DNA of 64,000 nt from Planctomycetota bacterium (lineage in GTDB: Bacteria > Planctomycetota > PLA2 > JAEUHO01): assembly GCA_020631815.1 (NCBI GenBank), contig JACKGW010000013.1:24599-88598 (forward strand), read 5' to 3'. Position numbers and translations under genes: made by a program. The notes beneath the pieces were generated by a model. The model did no database searches, was not told where the DNA came from, and saw nothing but the letters and a program-made list of their open reading frames with translations. Shown here one piece after another: positions 54,768 to 62,916 of the stretch. Numbering within the stretch: position 1 is the stretch's first letter; every line of letters begins with the position of its first letter.

Positions 54768-55199
54768 TCAGCGGCCGATCGACTTGATGTACGCCTCGAG
54801 GGCATTCAGGTCGTCGCTGCCCAGCGGGAGCTCGGTGCCGCCACCCTTCGTGCGGATCATCTGGTTGATCTTCTGCTGGCCCGTGACGAAGGCGCGCAGG
54901 GGACGGTCGTACTTGGGGTACGCGTTGAGGCGGGCGGCCGTCAGCTTGTTGGCGCCGCTCGAGTGGCAGGCGCTGCAGGCCTTGGCGCCCTCGCCGAAGG
55001 GCGTGGTCCACAGCTCGCGACCGCGCGCGACGGCCCGCTGGGCGATGTCGTCGCCTTCCTTGGGCGCACCGAAGGCAAGCGGCCAGCCCAGGCCCACCAC
55101 GAGTGCCAAGGCGCCTACGGCGCCGGCGATCCGGCGGGCGCGGCGGCCGCTGGCGCGAGGCGTGGCAGGGGTGTGGCGGGCGGGGGTCTGGCTGGGCAT
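54768..55199 (-). CDS. membrane-anchored or periplasmic cytochrome c
   Basis: A 143-residue protein with a basic N-terminus, one hydrophobic segment (about 24-44, RIAGAVGALALVVGLGWPLA) and a single haem c site CSACH near 80. A Met or second axial ligand may be in the KINQMIRTKGGGTELPLG region. The size and single motif fit small class I c-type cytochromes, which carry electrons outside the cytoplasm. It shares a transcript with argS, a coupling with no obvious logic. The redox partner is not in this window. Confidence 0.8.
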   Translation of the reverse strand: MPSQTPARHTPATPRASGRRARRIAGAVGALALVVGLGWPLAFGAPKEGDDIAQRAVARGRELWTTPFGEGAKACSACHSSGANKLTAARLNAYPKYDRPLRAFVTGQQKINQMIRTKGGGTELPLGSDDLNALEAYIKSIGR

Positions 55200-55283
55200 G
55201 TGGGTCTCCTCGGCCTGTTCGCGGCCGGGCGGGAAGGCGGGAGTATAGACAGGGGCTCCGGGCGAATGGCGCCGGGGACGCGC

Positions 55284-55832
55284 ATGGATCTTTCCCCGAT
55301 GGCCCCCACCCCGCTCGACCTCGGCGCGCTCGTCCGCACCGTACGGGACTTTCCGCAGCCGGGGATCGCGTTTCGCGACATCACGCCGCTGCTGGCCACG
55401 CCGGGCGCGCTGGCCCAGGTCGTGGCGCACTGGACCGAGCGCTTCGCCGCCGCGGACGTCGAGCGCGTGGTGGTCATCGAGAGCCGCGGGTTCCTCTTCG
55501 GCGCGCCGCTGGCCCTTGCGCTCGACGCCGGCGTCGTGCCGGTCCGCAAGCCGGGCAAGCTCCCCGCGCAGACGATCGGCGAGGACTACTCGCTCGAGTA
55601 CGGCACCGGGCGGCTCGAGATGCACGCCGACGCCGTCGCGCCCGGCCAGCGCGTGCTGCTGGTCGACGACGTCCTGGCCACGGGTGGGACGCTCGCGGCA
55701 ACGGCCGCGCTCGTGCGCCGGGCCGGCGCCCATGTCGTCGGCGCCGCGGTCCTGATCGAGCTGATCGGCCTGGACGGTCGCGCGCGCCTCGGCGACTTGG
55801 CCGTGGACGCGTTGCTGGAGATGCCGGCGTGA
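55284..55832 (+). CDS. apt: adenine phosphoribosyltransferase
   Basis: A 182-residue APRT that makes AMP from adenine and PRPP. The N-terminal FPQPGIAFRDITPLL is diagnostic, followed by VVIESRGFLFGAPLA, the PRPP loop VLLVDDVLATGGTLAATA near 121-138, and AAVLIELIGLDGR near the C-terminus. A start five codons later (55299) is equally likely. The last four bases overlap the PP2C gene (GTGA). Divergent from cytochrome c. Confidence 0.93.
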   Translation: MDLSPMAPTPLDLGALVRTVRDFPQPGIAFRDITPLLATPGALAQVVAHWTERFAAADVERVVVIESRGFLFGAPLALALDAGVVPVRKPGKLPAQTIGEDYSLEYGTGRLEMHADAVAPGQRVLLVDDVLATGGTLAATAALVRRAGAHVVGAAVLIELIGLDGRARLGDLAVDALLEMPA

Positions 55833-56968
55833 CCGACGCGCCGGCCCCCACTCCGCCGCCCCCGCCCCAGCAAGGACCGCGCGCCTTCTTCCGCGCGATG
55901 CTCCACGCGCTGGGCGACGAGCGCACCTACGACCTGGGCAAGAACCCGAGCCTCTGGCTTGGCTTCCTCACGGCGCTCCCCACCCCGGTGCTGGCACTCG
56001 CCACCGATGTGCCGAGCTGGATGAAGGTGCTCGCCGCGCTCACGCCGTTCTCGTGGGCCGTGCTGCTGGGTGCCGCCGGCCGCGTCGGCCAGCGCGCGCA
56101 GGAGGAGGCCGACGACATCGCGTCGCGGGCCTCGCACATGGAGGAGCACCTCGCCGTCACCGAGGAAGCCCTCGGTGAGGCCGTGCTCGAGCGCGACCAC
56201 CTCGAAGAACAGAACCGCGAGCACTTGAACGAGCTGAAGCTGGCCGAGGCCGTGGCCCGCAGCATGTTGCCGGACGCCATCCGCGACAAGCGCGTCACCA
56301 CGGCCATGCGCTCGGTGCCGTCGCGCTTCATCGGCGGCGACTACCTCTACGCCAGCGTCGTCGACGAACGCTTCATGTACTTCGGAGTGGCCGACGTCTC
56401 GGGCCACGGCATTTCCGCGGCCCTCGTGGCGGCGCGGCTGCACGGCCTGGTGCGGCGCCTGTCCCTCACGGCGGCACCGCTGGAGTCCATGCTCCGCCAG
56501 ATCCACCAGGGCGCGCTCGCGATCTGCCGCCACACCTACTTCTTCGTGACGTGCGCCCTGTTCCGTCTGGACCTGCAGACGGGCGTGCTCGAGTTCGCCA
56601 CGGCCGGTCACCCCGCCCAGCTGCTGCTGCGCGCCAACGGGACGCTGGAGCCGCTCCGCACGCGCAACCGCCTCCTCGGCATGGACGACGACGTCTTCGA
56701 CAGCGAGCACCCCACGCGCAAGGTGCAGCTGGAGCCCGGCGACACCGTGCTGTGCTTCACGGACGGCGTCTTCGAGATCCTGCGCGGCGGGCACGGCGAG
56801 GTGCTGGGCGAGCAGGGGCTGGGCGAACGGCTCCAGGCCCTGGGACCCCTCGAGCCTTCGCTGATCCTCGGCGAGCTGCTGCAAGACCTGGCCGACTTCC
56901 AAGGTCGCTCGCAGTTCGACGACGACGTCACGCTCCTCGTCACCCGCTTCAACGGCACGGCGGGCTGA
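55829..56968 (+). CDS. PP2C/SpoIIE-type protein phosphatase with coiled coil
   Basis: A 379-residue protein with a GTG start and Pro-rich N-terminus. Two hydrophobic stretches (about 43-60 and 68-88) may be membrane helices, and a coiled coil (EEADDIASRASHMEEHLAVT onward) leads to a SpoIIE/RsbU-like phosphatase domain (about 150-375). Metal-binding motifs are RFIGGDYLYASVVDE, FGVADVSGHGISAALVAARL, and FTDGVFEI followed by DDDVTLLV. Such proteins dephosphorylate anti-sigma antagonists in partner-switching pathways. The coil-phosphatase layout without an input domain is common. It is followed directly by repeat copy 2. Confidence 0.88.
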   Translation: MTDAPAPTPPPPPQQGPRAFFRAMLHALGDERTYDLGKNPSLWLGFLTALPTPVLALATDVPSWMKVLAALTPFSWAVLLGAAGRVGQRAQEEADDIASRASHMEEHLAVTEEALGEAVLERDHLEEQNREHLNELKLAEAVARSMLPDAIRDKRVTTAMRSVPSRFIGGDYLYASVVDERFMYFGVADVSGHGISAALVAARLHGLVRRLSLTAAPLESMLRQIHQGALAICRHTYFFVTCALFRLDLQTGVLEFATAGHPAQLLLRANGTLEPLRTRNRLLGMDDDVFDSEHPTRKVQLEPGDTVLCFTDGVFEILRGGHGEVLGEQGLGERLQALGPLEPSLILGELLQDLADFQGRSQFDDDVTLLVTRFNGTAG

Positions 56969-56972
56969 GCGC

Positions 56973-57123
56973 GGGGTCTGATCCCGTGATGCGGTGTCGC
57001 GGCAGCGACGCCGCGGGCACGGGGTCTGAACCCAAGCGGGACACCCTCTGCGGGAGACGCACTGCGGTATCAGACCCCGCGTCAGTGTCGCTTCGCTCCC
57101 AGACGCGGGTTCAGACACCTCCG
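56973..57123. repeat. structured intergenic repeat, copy 2
   Basis: Second copy of the element at 36052-36250. It starts with the same 24 bp (to 56996), has a second GGGGTCTGA at 57021, an inverted TCAGACCCC at 57070 and TCAGACACC at 57111, and ends CCTCCG as copy 1 does. It is shorter (151 against 199 bp) because the inner segment differs. It fills the gap between the convergent PP2C and desulfhydrase stops, with 4 bp left on either side. Confidence 0.65.
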
Positions 57124-57127
57124 CGCG

Positions 57128-58105
57128 CTATCCTTCCAACGCCTCCGGCATCTGGAACCACCCGAACAACCCGCCCGTGTGCAGGAACACGGTCGTTCCT
57201 TCCTGCCCCAGGCGCCCTTCGCGCGCTTCGCCGAGCAGCCCACGCAAGGCCTTGCCCGTGTAGACGGGGTCCACGATCAGGCCCGTCGTGCGCGCGACCT
57301 CGCGATGGGCCGCGATCTCCGCGGGCGTCGTCTGCGCGTAGCCGACACCCTTCCACGTGTCCACGATGCGCCAGCGCGCGGCGGCGACTTCATCGGCCGT
57401 CGCCAACCCACGCGTCGCGGCCTCCTCGAGGATGCGTCGCACGACGCCATCGAAGTAGGCCTCGTCGTCGCACACGGCGATGCCTACGACGTCGATGTCG
57501 GTCCGTCCCAGCCGGGCGAATCCCCAGGCCAAGCCCGCGGTGGTCCCCCCGGATCCCGTCGCGTGCACCACATGTCGAAGGTCCAGCCCGCGCTGCTCGG
57601 CTTGCTGCAACAGCTCCGCGGCGGCCGCCACGTAGCCCAGCGAGCCCACGGCATTGCTGCCACCCTCCGGAATGACGTAGGGCTTGCCGCCCGCGGCGCG
57701 CACCTCCTCGGCCATCTCCGCCAGCAGCTCGTTGCGCTTTCGCCAAGCCGGTCGGCCGATGAAGCGCGTCTCGGCCCCGACCAGCCGATCCAGCAACAGG
57801 TTCCCGTTCGCTCGCGACGGCTCACGGCCGCGCAGCAGCAGACGACAGGCCAGGCCGCGCCCAGCCGCAGCAACCGCCGTCGCGCGTGCGTGGTTGCTCG
57901 TCACGGCTCCGCAGGTCAGCACCGTGTCGGCCCCCAGGGCCTCGGCCTCCGCCAGGAGGTAGCCGAGCTTGCGCACCTTGTTGCCGGAGAGCGCCGCACC
58001 CGTAAGGTCGTCGCGCTTCACGTGGAGGTCGATGCCCACCGGGTCGCCCAAGCGCGGATACGCCTCGAGCGGTGTCGGGAGCAGGGCGAGCGGCAGCGGC
58101 TTCAT
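57128..58105 (-). CDS. PLP-dependent D-cysteine desulfhydrase / ACC deaminase family
   Basis: A 325-residue fold-type II PLP enzyme. The PLP lysine is in LSGNKVRKLGYLLAEA near 42, the substrate block CGAVTSNHARATA follows near 66, PLP phosphate is held by HATGSGGTTAGLAWG near 187, and the ring faces HTGGLFGWF near the C-terminus. Family members are D-cysteine desulfhydrase, ACC deaminase or L-cysteate lyase. The sequence cannot separate these. The ATG at 58105 gives MKPLPLALLPTPLEAY, the family start. Divergent from rsmE by 54 bp. Confidence 0.88.
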   Translation of the reverse strand: MKPLPLALLPTPLEAYPRLGDPVGIDLHVKRDDLTGAALSGNKVRKLGYLLAEAEALGADTVLTCGAVTSNHARATAVAAAGRGLACRLLLRGREPSRANGNLLLDRLVGAETRFIGRPAWRKRNELLAEMAEEVRAAGGKPYVIPEGGSNAVGSLGYVAAAAELLQQAEQRGLDLRHVVHATGSGGTTAGLAWGFARLGRTDIDVVGIAVCDDEAYFDGVVRRILEEAATRGLATADEVAAARWRIVDTWKGVGYAQTTPAEIAAHREVARTTGLIVDPVYTGKALRGLLGEAREGRLGQEGTTVFLHTGGLFGWFQMPEALEG

Positions 58106-58159
58106 GGCGCGTGAGCGTACGCGCGCGACGCCGTGGCAGCTCCCTGGCATCCTCACGCC

Positions 58160-58858
58160 GTGCCGCGCCCGCTGCCCACCCTCGAGCTCGATCTCGATCC
58201 CGCTCGGCTCGCGCCATGCGACGTGCTCTGGCTCGAGCCCCCGGCCTCGGAGATCTGGACCCACCTGGCCAAGCGGCGCGAGGGCTCCGAGCTGTCGGTC
58301 GAGCCCGGTGGCACGACGTGGCGCCACGTGTTCGTCGATCCCCTCGCGGTCGTGCTGGCGAGACGCGACGCGGCCCCATCCCGTGAGGACGTCACCCCGT
58401 CCCTGGAGATCCGCGTGGCGCTACCTGCGCGCCCGCGGGCGATGGCGATGCTCGGCGCACTCCGCGCGCTCGGCGTGAGCCGCGTGACGCCCGTCCGCTT
58501 CTCGCGCTCCCTGCCACGGCGCTACGACCCGAAGGTGCTCCGCGAGATCACGGCGCGCTTCGGAGCCTGGGTCTCCCCACCCTTGGACCTCGACGCGGCC
58601 TTGGCCGATGCGCCGCTCTGGCTCGAGGCATCGGCGCGCGAGCCGCTGCCCGCGCGGGAGCCCGGGGACATGGCGGGCAACCCGCGCGCGCTGTTGATCG
58701 GCCCCGAAGGCGGCCCCACCGCCGACGAGCTGGAGCGGATCCGCCTGCAGGCCTTCGCCACGCACACGCTCGGACGCCGCACGATGCGCACGGAAACCGC
58801 CGCGGTCACCGCCGGGGCGCTACGCCTGCTGGGACGCGGCGCCCCCGCTTCTCCCTAG
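58160..58858 (+). CDS. rsmE: 16S rRNA (uracil1498-N3)-methyltransferase RsmE
   Basis: A 232-residue SPOUT methyltransferase that N3-methylates U1498 of 16S rRNA. The SAM knot has LLIGPEGGPTADELERI and LGRRTMRTETAAVTA, both diagnostic. The N-terminal PUA-like part is weakly conserved and lacks the usual MRRFFV opening; the GTG at 58160 is chosen (a GTG at 58133 also exists). Its TAG overlaps the stop of the convergent dioxygenase gene by 3 bp (shared CTAG). Confidence 0.82.
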   Translation: MPRPLPTLELDLDPARLAPCDVLWLEPPASEIWTHLAKRREGSELSVEPGGTTWRHVFVDPLAVVLARRDAAPSREDVTPSLEIRVALPARPRAMAMLGALRALGVSRVTPVRFSRSLPRRYDPKVLREITARFGAWVSPPLDLDAALADAPLWLEASAREPLPAREPGDMAGNPRALLIGPEGGPTADELERIRLQAFATHTLGRRTMRTETAAVTAGALRLLGRGAPASP

Positions 58859-59796
58859 ACCGTCTCGAACGCGAACGACCTCCGCGACAGCCCACCGTGC
58901 TCGAAGCCCTTGTCGGTGACGCGCACGCGGTCGTTGTCGTGCCGCGTTCCCATCGCCAGGATCAGGGGGATGAAGTGCTCGACCGTGGGGTGGTTCGTCC
59001 GCGCATCAGGCGCCTTGCGCTGCCAGTCCAGCAGCGCGTCCACGTCGCCGCGGGCGATCACGTCGTCGGCCCACGCATCGAACGCCGCTGCCCAGCCGAA
59101 GGGCGCGGCATTCTCGTCGGGCGCCATGCGCCGCAGGTTGTGCGTGAGGCTGCCGCTGCCCAGGATGAACACGCCTTCGTCGCGCAGCGGTCGCAACGCG
59201 CGGCCGATCTGGAACAAGCGCTGCGGATCGTGCGTGGGAAGCGAGAGCGAGAGCACGGGCACGTCCGCCTGCGGGCGCAGCCAGCGCATGGGCACCCACG
59301 TGCCGTGGTCGTGGCCGCGGCGCTCGTCGCGACGCACGTCGCCCAGATGCTCCAGCAGCTTCTCGACACGGGCCGCCAAGCGCGGTGCGCCGGGTGCCGC
59401 GTACTGCAGCTGGTAGAGCTCCTTGGGGAAGCCACCGAAGTCGTACACCAGCGGCACCGTACGCGTGGCGCCGAGCGTGAGGGGCGCGCGCTCGAAGTGT
59501 GCGCTCACCACGAGGAAGGCGACGGGCTTGGGCAGCGCCTGCCCCCACGCGCGCCACGGCGCGGCCTCCGCCGCCCGCACGGCCATCATGGGCGAGCCGT
59601 GGCCGATGTAGCCGCTGGGCATGCGGGCGACCGCGGGCGCCGCGTCCTCGGCCTGGGCCTGGGCAAGGACGCCGGCGGCCCCGAGGGCCGCGGCGCCAGC
59701 CACCACCACACCGGTCGCCACACCGGCCGCAAGCACGTCGCGGCGCGTGGGCTCACCTGCCGTGGAAGACACGTTCTGGGGAGGAAGGGTGCTCAT
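58855..59796 (-). CDS. Tat-exported LigB/DODA-family dioxygenase
   Basis: A 313-residue protein with a Tat signal (TRRDVLAAGVATGVV near residue 18, cleaved about residue 50) and a class III extradiol dioxygenase core. The metal ligands are expected at His in YIGHGSPMMA, SAHFERAP, and HGTWVPMRW; GSGSLTHNLR and PTVEHFIPL also match 4,5-DOPA dioxygenase/YgiD. Most relatives are cytoplasmic and about 260 residues; export is unusual. Either the protein acts on aromatic rings outside the cytoplasm or binds metal before transport. Converges on rsmE. Confidence 0.83.
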   Translation of the reverse strand: MSTLPPQNVSSTAGEPTRRDVLAAGVATGVVVAGAAALGAAGVLAQAQAEDAAPAVARMPSGYIGHGSPMMAVRAAEAAPWRAWGQALPKPVAFLVVSAHFERAPLTLGATRTVPLVYDFGGFPKELYQLQYAAPGAPRLAARVEKLLEHLGDVRRDERRGHDHGTWVPMRWLRPQADVPVLSLSLPTHDPQRLFQIGRALRPLRDEGVFILGSGSLTHNLRRMAPDENAAPFGWAAAFDAWADDVIARGDVDALLDWQRKAPDARTNHPTVEHFIPLILAMGTRHDNDRVRVTDKGFEHGGLSRRSFAFETV

Positions 59797-59864
59797 CCCG
59801 TCCAGGGTACCGCTGCGCGTCGGGGGTGACGCGACAGCGCACGCCTCGACGGAGCGAAGCCCCG

Positions 59865-60605
59865 CTAGAAGGCCTCTCCCGTGGCCTTGGTAAGGAACTT
59901 CAGGAAGGGCTTGGTCTCCATGACGCGCTCCGCCATCCAAGGCACGAAGTCCTTCTTCGTGACGCGCGACGGCGCGAAGCGCACCACCGCAATGTGGTCC
60001 TTGCGCTTCAAGTCCTCGACGAGCGGGTGCTCGGGGTCGAAGCCCTTGGGCGGGCGCTTCAGGCTGTCGCCCTCGAGCGTCCACGACTTCGCGAACGCGC
60101 CTTGGGCCACCGCCTTGGTCCACTCCCGCGGTGAGGCCACGATGGCCTGCCGCACGGCCTCCAGCGCCTCGCTCGGCGGATGCCACATGCCGACACCCAG
60201 GAACGCCACGTCGGGATCGACATGCAGGTAGATGCCCGGCGCGTGCACGTCGCTCCCGCCCTCGTGACGGAACTGGATGCCGAGATTGGTCTTGTAGGGC
60301 GACTTGTCCTTGGAGAAGCGCACGTCGCGGTGGATGCGCATGAGCGCCCCCCCGACCTTCTTGTCCTCGGCCACGAAGTGCTTGGACACCTTCGCCAAGG
60401 GACCGCGGAACTCGCGAATGAACGCGAACGCGGGCTCACGAACGTCGCTCTCGTAGCGTTCGGCGTTGTCCTGGAACCACGAGCGCTTGTTGTTGGCGCG
60501 CAGCTCGGTCAGGAACGTCACCAACCCGGGCCCGAACGGGCTGCCGCCGCTACGCGCCGTGGCCTTCTTCGCACTCTTCTTCGCTGCCTTCTTCTTGGCA
60601 CCCAT
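59865..60605 (-). CDS. DUF2461-family protein
   Basis: A 246-residue protein. A Lys/Ala-rich N-terminal tail (KKKAAKKSAKKATA) precedes a complete DUF2461 core: FLTELRANNKRSWFQDNAER, then RIHRDVRFSKDKSPYKTNLG, and the Gly-rich AFLGVGMWHPPSEAL. Function is unknown across the family, which is widespread in bacteria. The Lys-rich tail is an extra; histone H1-like tails of this kind may bind nucleic acid. It is a single gene between the dioxygenase and the acetyltransferase. Confidence 0.88.
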   Translation of the reverse strand: MGAKKKAAKKSAKKATARSGGSPFGPGLVTFLTELRANNKRSWFQDNAERYESDVREPAFAFIREFRGPLAKVSKHFVAEDKKVGGALMRIHRDVRFSKDKSPYKTNLGIQFRHEGGSDVHAPGIYLHVDPDVAFLGVGMWHPPSEALEAVRQAIVASPREWTKAVAQGAFAKSWTLEGDSLKRPPKGFDPEHPLVEDLKRKDHIAVVRFAPSRVTKKDFVPWMAERVMETKPFLKFLTKATGEAF

Positions 60606-60676
60606 GGTGACTCCTCCCGGCGGGGCTCCCTTGATACCCGGGGCCTCGGGTCACGCGACCCGCCGGTCACGCATCC

Positions 60677-61270
60677 TCACGGATTGGCGCCATCCCGATC
60701 CATGAGGGACTTGCGGACCACGCGTGCATGCTCGCCTGACGCTCGCACGTCCTGCCACCCCGCAGCCACGAACCAAGCGAGGTAGCCCTGCATGCCGTCG
60801 AACTCACCCGCGCCGGGGACGAGGGGATGGGCCTCGCCCATGGTGCACCCCAAGGCCCGGAAATGGTCGTCGAGCCCACGGACCAGCGCACGCGCCACGC
60901 CCCTTCCGCGCCATGCCGGATGCACCACGAAGCACGACACGATCCCAAGGCGTTCGGCGTCGTCTCCGGCCGGCTCCTTCGTCATGGTGAACCCCAGCTC
61001 GCTGCGCGGACCAGCGCGACACCACCCGACGACGTCATCACCGGCGTACGCGAGCAGGCCGTGGTAGCGCCCTGCGCGGACACGCTCGCTCATGGCGTCG
61101 CGATGCTCTTCCCCCGACTGCGCGTCCCACACGTCCATGCCGCCTGTGTGATGCCAGATCGCGCAGTGGCAGTGGTACCACCACGCCCCGGTGGCCTTGC
61201 CGGCCGCGAACAGCCGCCGCCAGTCATCCAGCCGCCCCACGTCGAGCGAAGCCACGCGGATCTCGTCCAT
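60677..61270 (-). CDS. GNAT-family N-acetyltransferase
   Basis: A 197-residue acetyltransferase. The acetyl-CoA pocket is FVVHPAWRGRGVARALVRG near 115 (Q/RxxGxG/A motif), preceded by strand LGIVSC. The N-terminal segment has many aromatics and two His/Cys pairs (WWYHCHCAIW) that could bind metal or substrate. The substrate is unknown. The start at 61270 is followed by a 90-bp gap to the Uma2 gene on the opposite strand. Confidence 0.8.
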   Translation of the reverse strand: MDEIRVASLDVGRLDDWRRLFAAGKATGAWWYHCHCAIWHHTGGMDVWDAQSGEEHRDAMSERVRAGRYHGLLAYAGDDVVGWCRAGPRSELGFTMTKEPAGDDAERLGIVSCFVVHPAWRGRGVARALVRGLDDHFRALGCTMGEAHPLVPGAGEFDGMQGYLAWFVAAGWQDVRASGEHARVVRKSLMDRDGANP

Positions 61271-61360
61271 GCGCTGAGCGTAGCGGGACGGCGCGCGCTG
61301 AGGCATGACCCGTGACCACGCGGCGGCCGGCCGCGTTACCCTGACGTGCGAGAGCTCGAG

Positions 61361-61858
61361 ATGCAGTTCAGCCAACGCGACTACTTCGCCCTGCCCGAGG
61401 GCTTCCCCGCCCAGCTCGTGGGCGGCATGCTCGTGAAGAGCCCCTCGCCGACGCCGGCCCATCAGGCCATCCTCATGCGCATCGTCGCGCAGGCGCTGCC
61501 CCTGGCGGCGCGGGACTGCCTGTTGGTCGCGCCCATGGACGTCGTCCTCGGCGAGAGTGACGTCCTCCAGCCCGACCTGATCGTGCTTCGGCGGCCGCTC
61601 GTTCGAGGTCAGACACGCGTCGGCGTCCCGCTGCTCGCCTTGGAAGTCCTCTCCCCCTCTACGGCCTCGCTCGATCGCGACCAGAAGGCGCCCCGCCTGC
61701 TCGACGCGGGAGTCGCCGAGGTGTGGCTTGTCGATCCCTCACGCGGCACGATCGAGCGCCTCGACGCCACGGGCACCGAGCTCGCCTCCGGCGCGACCCC
61801 CATCGCGTCGCACGCCCTTCCGGGCCTCCTCCTCGTCCCCGCCGACTTGTTCGACTAG
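61361..61858 (+). CDS. Uma2-family putative PD-(D/E)xK endonuclease
   Basis: A 165-residue protein of the Uma2 (DUF820) family. The fold is that of PD-(D/E)xK nucleases, with Asp in LQPDLIVL near 77, Glu in LALEVLSPSTAS near 96 and a Lys in RDQKAPRLLDAG near 112, followed by EVWLVDP. No Uma2 protein has a firm function known to me. A GTG at 61346 would add five residues. A second Uma2 gene lies 41 bp beyond, in the opposite direction. Confidence 0.85.
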   Translation: MQFSQRDYFALPEGFPAQLVGGMLVKSPSPTPAHQAILMRIVAQALPLAARDCLLVAPMDVVLGESDVLQPDLIVLRRPLVRGQTRVGVPLLALEVLSPSTASLDRDQKAPRLLDAGVAEVWLVDPSRGTIERLDATGTELASGATPIASHALPGLLLVPADLFD

Positions 61859-61898
61859 CGGTCCTCGCGCAGGTGGCGCGGAGGCGCGCCGGCGGGCC

Positions 61899-62408
61899 CT
61901 ACAACGGCGCGAAGAGCTGATCGGGAACCAACTCGAGACCCGAGACCACTCGGGAGGTGGCAGCTTGGTCCGCCACGGACGGCGTAGTCCCGTCCACGTC
62001 GACGAGTTCGATCCGACGGCGCGCGCGATCGATCAGCCAGACTTCCTTGACCCCGAGGCCGAGGTATCGGCGCGCCTTGTAGTCGCGGTCGCGCACCTCA
62101 GTAGACGGCGAGAGCACCTCGAACACGACACTGGGGACGCCGATGTACTGCGCGTCGTCATCCGGCACCTGCTCGTGAACCACGATGTCGGGGACGAACA
62201 CGTTGAGCTCGTCCACGAGTACGTCGACGGGCCCCACCGCCACGCGGTCCGGCCCCAGAAGACCGGCGAGCACGTGCAGGATGCGGGACTGGATGCGCTG
62301 GTGCCCGAACCGAGGCGACGGCCGCTTCACGAGCTGCCCGTCGAGAAGCTCGACGGGGATGCCCTCGGGCACCACCTCGTAGTGCTTGCGGGTGAAGGGC
62401 GCGGTCAT
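61899..62408 (-). CDS. Uma2-family putative PD-(D/E)xK endonuclease
   Basis: A 169-residue second Uma2 protein, convergent with the first. Its motifs are Asp in FVPDIVVHE, Glu in VFEVLSPSTEV, Lys in RDYKARRYLGLG and VKEVWLIDRA. It shares the same core with the neighbour but its ends differ, so the two are not a recent tandem copy. Both may have arrived with the adjacent integrated element, but they lie on the far side of the tRNA. Starts at an ATG, 53 bp ahead of the 62461-62564 gap. Confidence 0.86.
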   Translation of the reverse strand: MTAPFTRKHYEVVPEGIPVELLDGQLVKRPSPRFGHQRIQSRILHVLAGLLGPDRVAVGPVDVLVDELNVFVPDIVVHEQVPDDDAQYIGVPSVVFEVLSPSTEVRDRDYKARRYLGLGVKEVWLIDRARRRIELVDVDGTTPSVADQAATSRVVSGLELVPDQLFAPL

Positions 62409-62564
62409 GGCCGCGCCAGGGTAGCGCGCCGGGGCCGCTCGCGTCGGGGCCCCGTGGCGTGAGGAGGGGTCTCCTAGGGAGTCCGGTAGCGCGCCCCGTG
62501 CTGCCCTCGGAGACCAAGGGCCTCCGTCACATGGGCCGCCCTACACTTCCCCCATCCACGGCAC

Positions 62565-62640
62565 GTCCCCGTAGCTCAGTGGATAGAGCACCGGTTTCCT
62601 AAACCGGGGGTCGCAGGTTCGAGTCCTGCCGGGGATACCA
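62565..62640 (+). tRNA. tRNA-Arg (anticodon CCT)
   Basis: A 76-nt cloverleaf. The acceptor stem GTCCCCG/CGGGGAT (one G-T pair at the first position) is followed by A and an encoded CCA at 62638-62640. The anticodon stem CCGGT/ACCGG holds loop TTCCTAA, so the anticodon is CCT and the tRNA reads AGG. The T arm is the usual GGTTCGAGTCC. Its 3' end is the probable left attachment site of the element whose integrase starts 276 bp downstream. Confidence 0.96.
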
Positions 62641-62726
62641 CCTCGCCGCCGCAAACCCGCCACTGTCAAAGGCTTGCGACGGCGCCTTTCGCACCTGCCC
62701 GCAGATGCGTGCAAATCGGTACGCCT

Positions 62727-62750
62727 CGTCCCAGCACCGGTGCTGGGACG
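62727..62750. promoter_or_regulatory. 24-bp perfect palindrome upstream of integrase
   Basis: Two 12-bp halves (CGTCCCAGCACC and GGTGCTGGGACG) form a perfect palindrome 87 bp after the tRNA and 167 bp before the integrase start. It could be an operator, an arm-type integrase site or an excisionase site. Nothing else was seen in 62641-62916. Confidence 0.45.
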
Positions 62751-62916
62751 GCCCAGACAGACCCACGAATCCGCCCCCGATCCGTCCCCGAACGCACCCC
62801 GATCGCGTGGCGAACGTGCCGATCGAGAGCGCAAGTGCCTGCAAAGAGCGCACTTACGACGCCGCCGGGGTCCCCGGCCCGAGGTAGTGTCCGCCTCCCG
62901 ACACGGAGGTCTCCAC

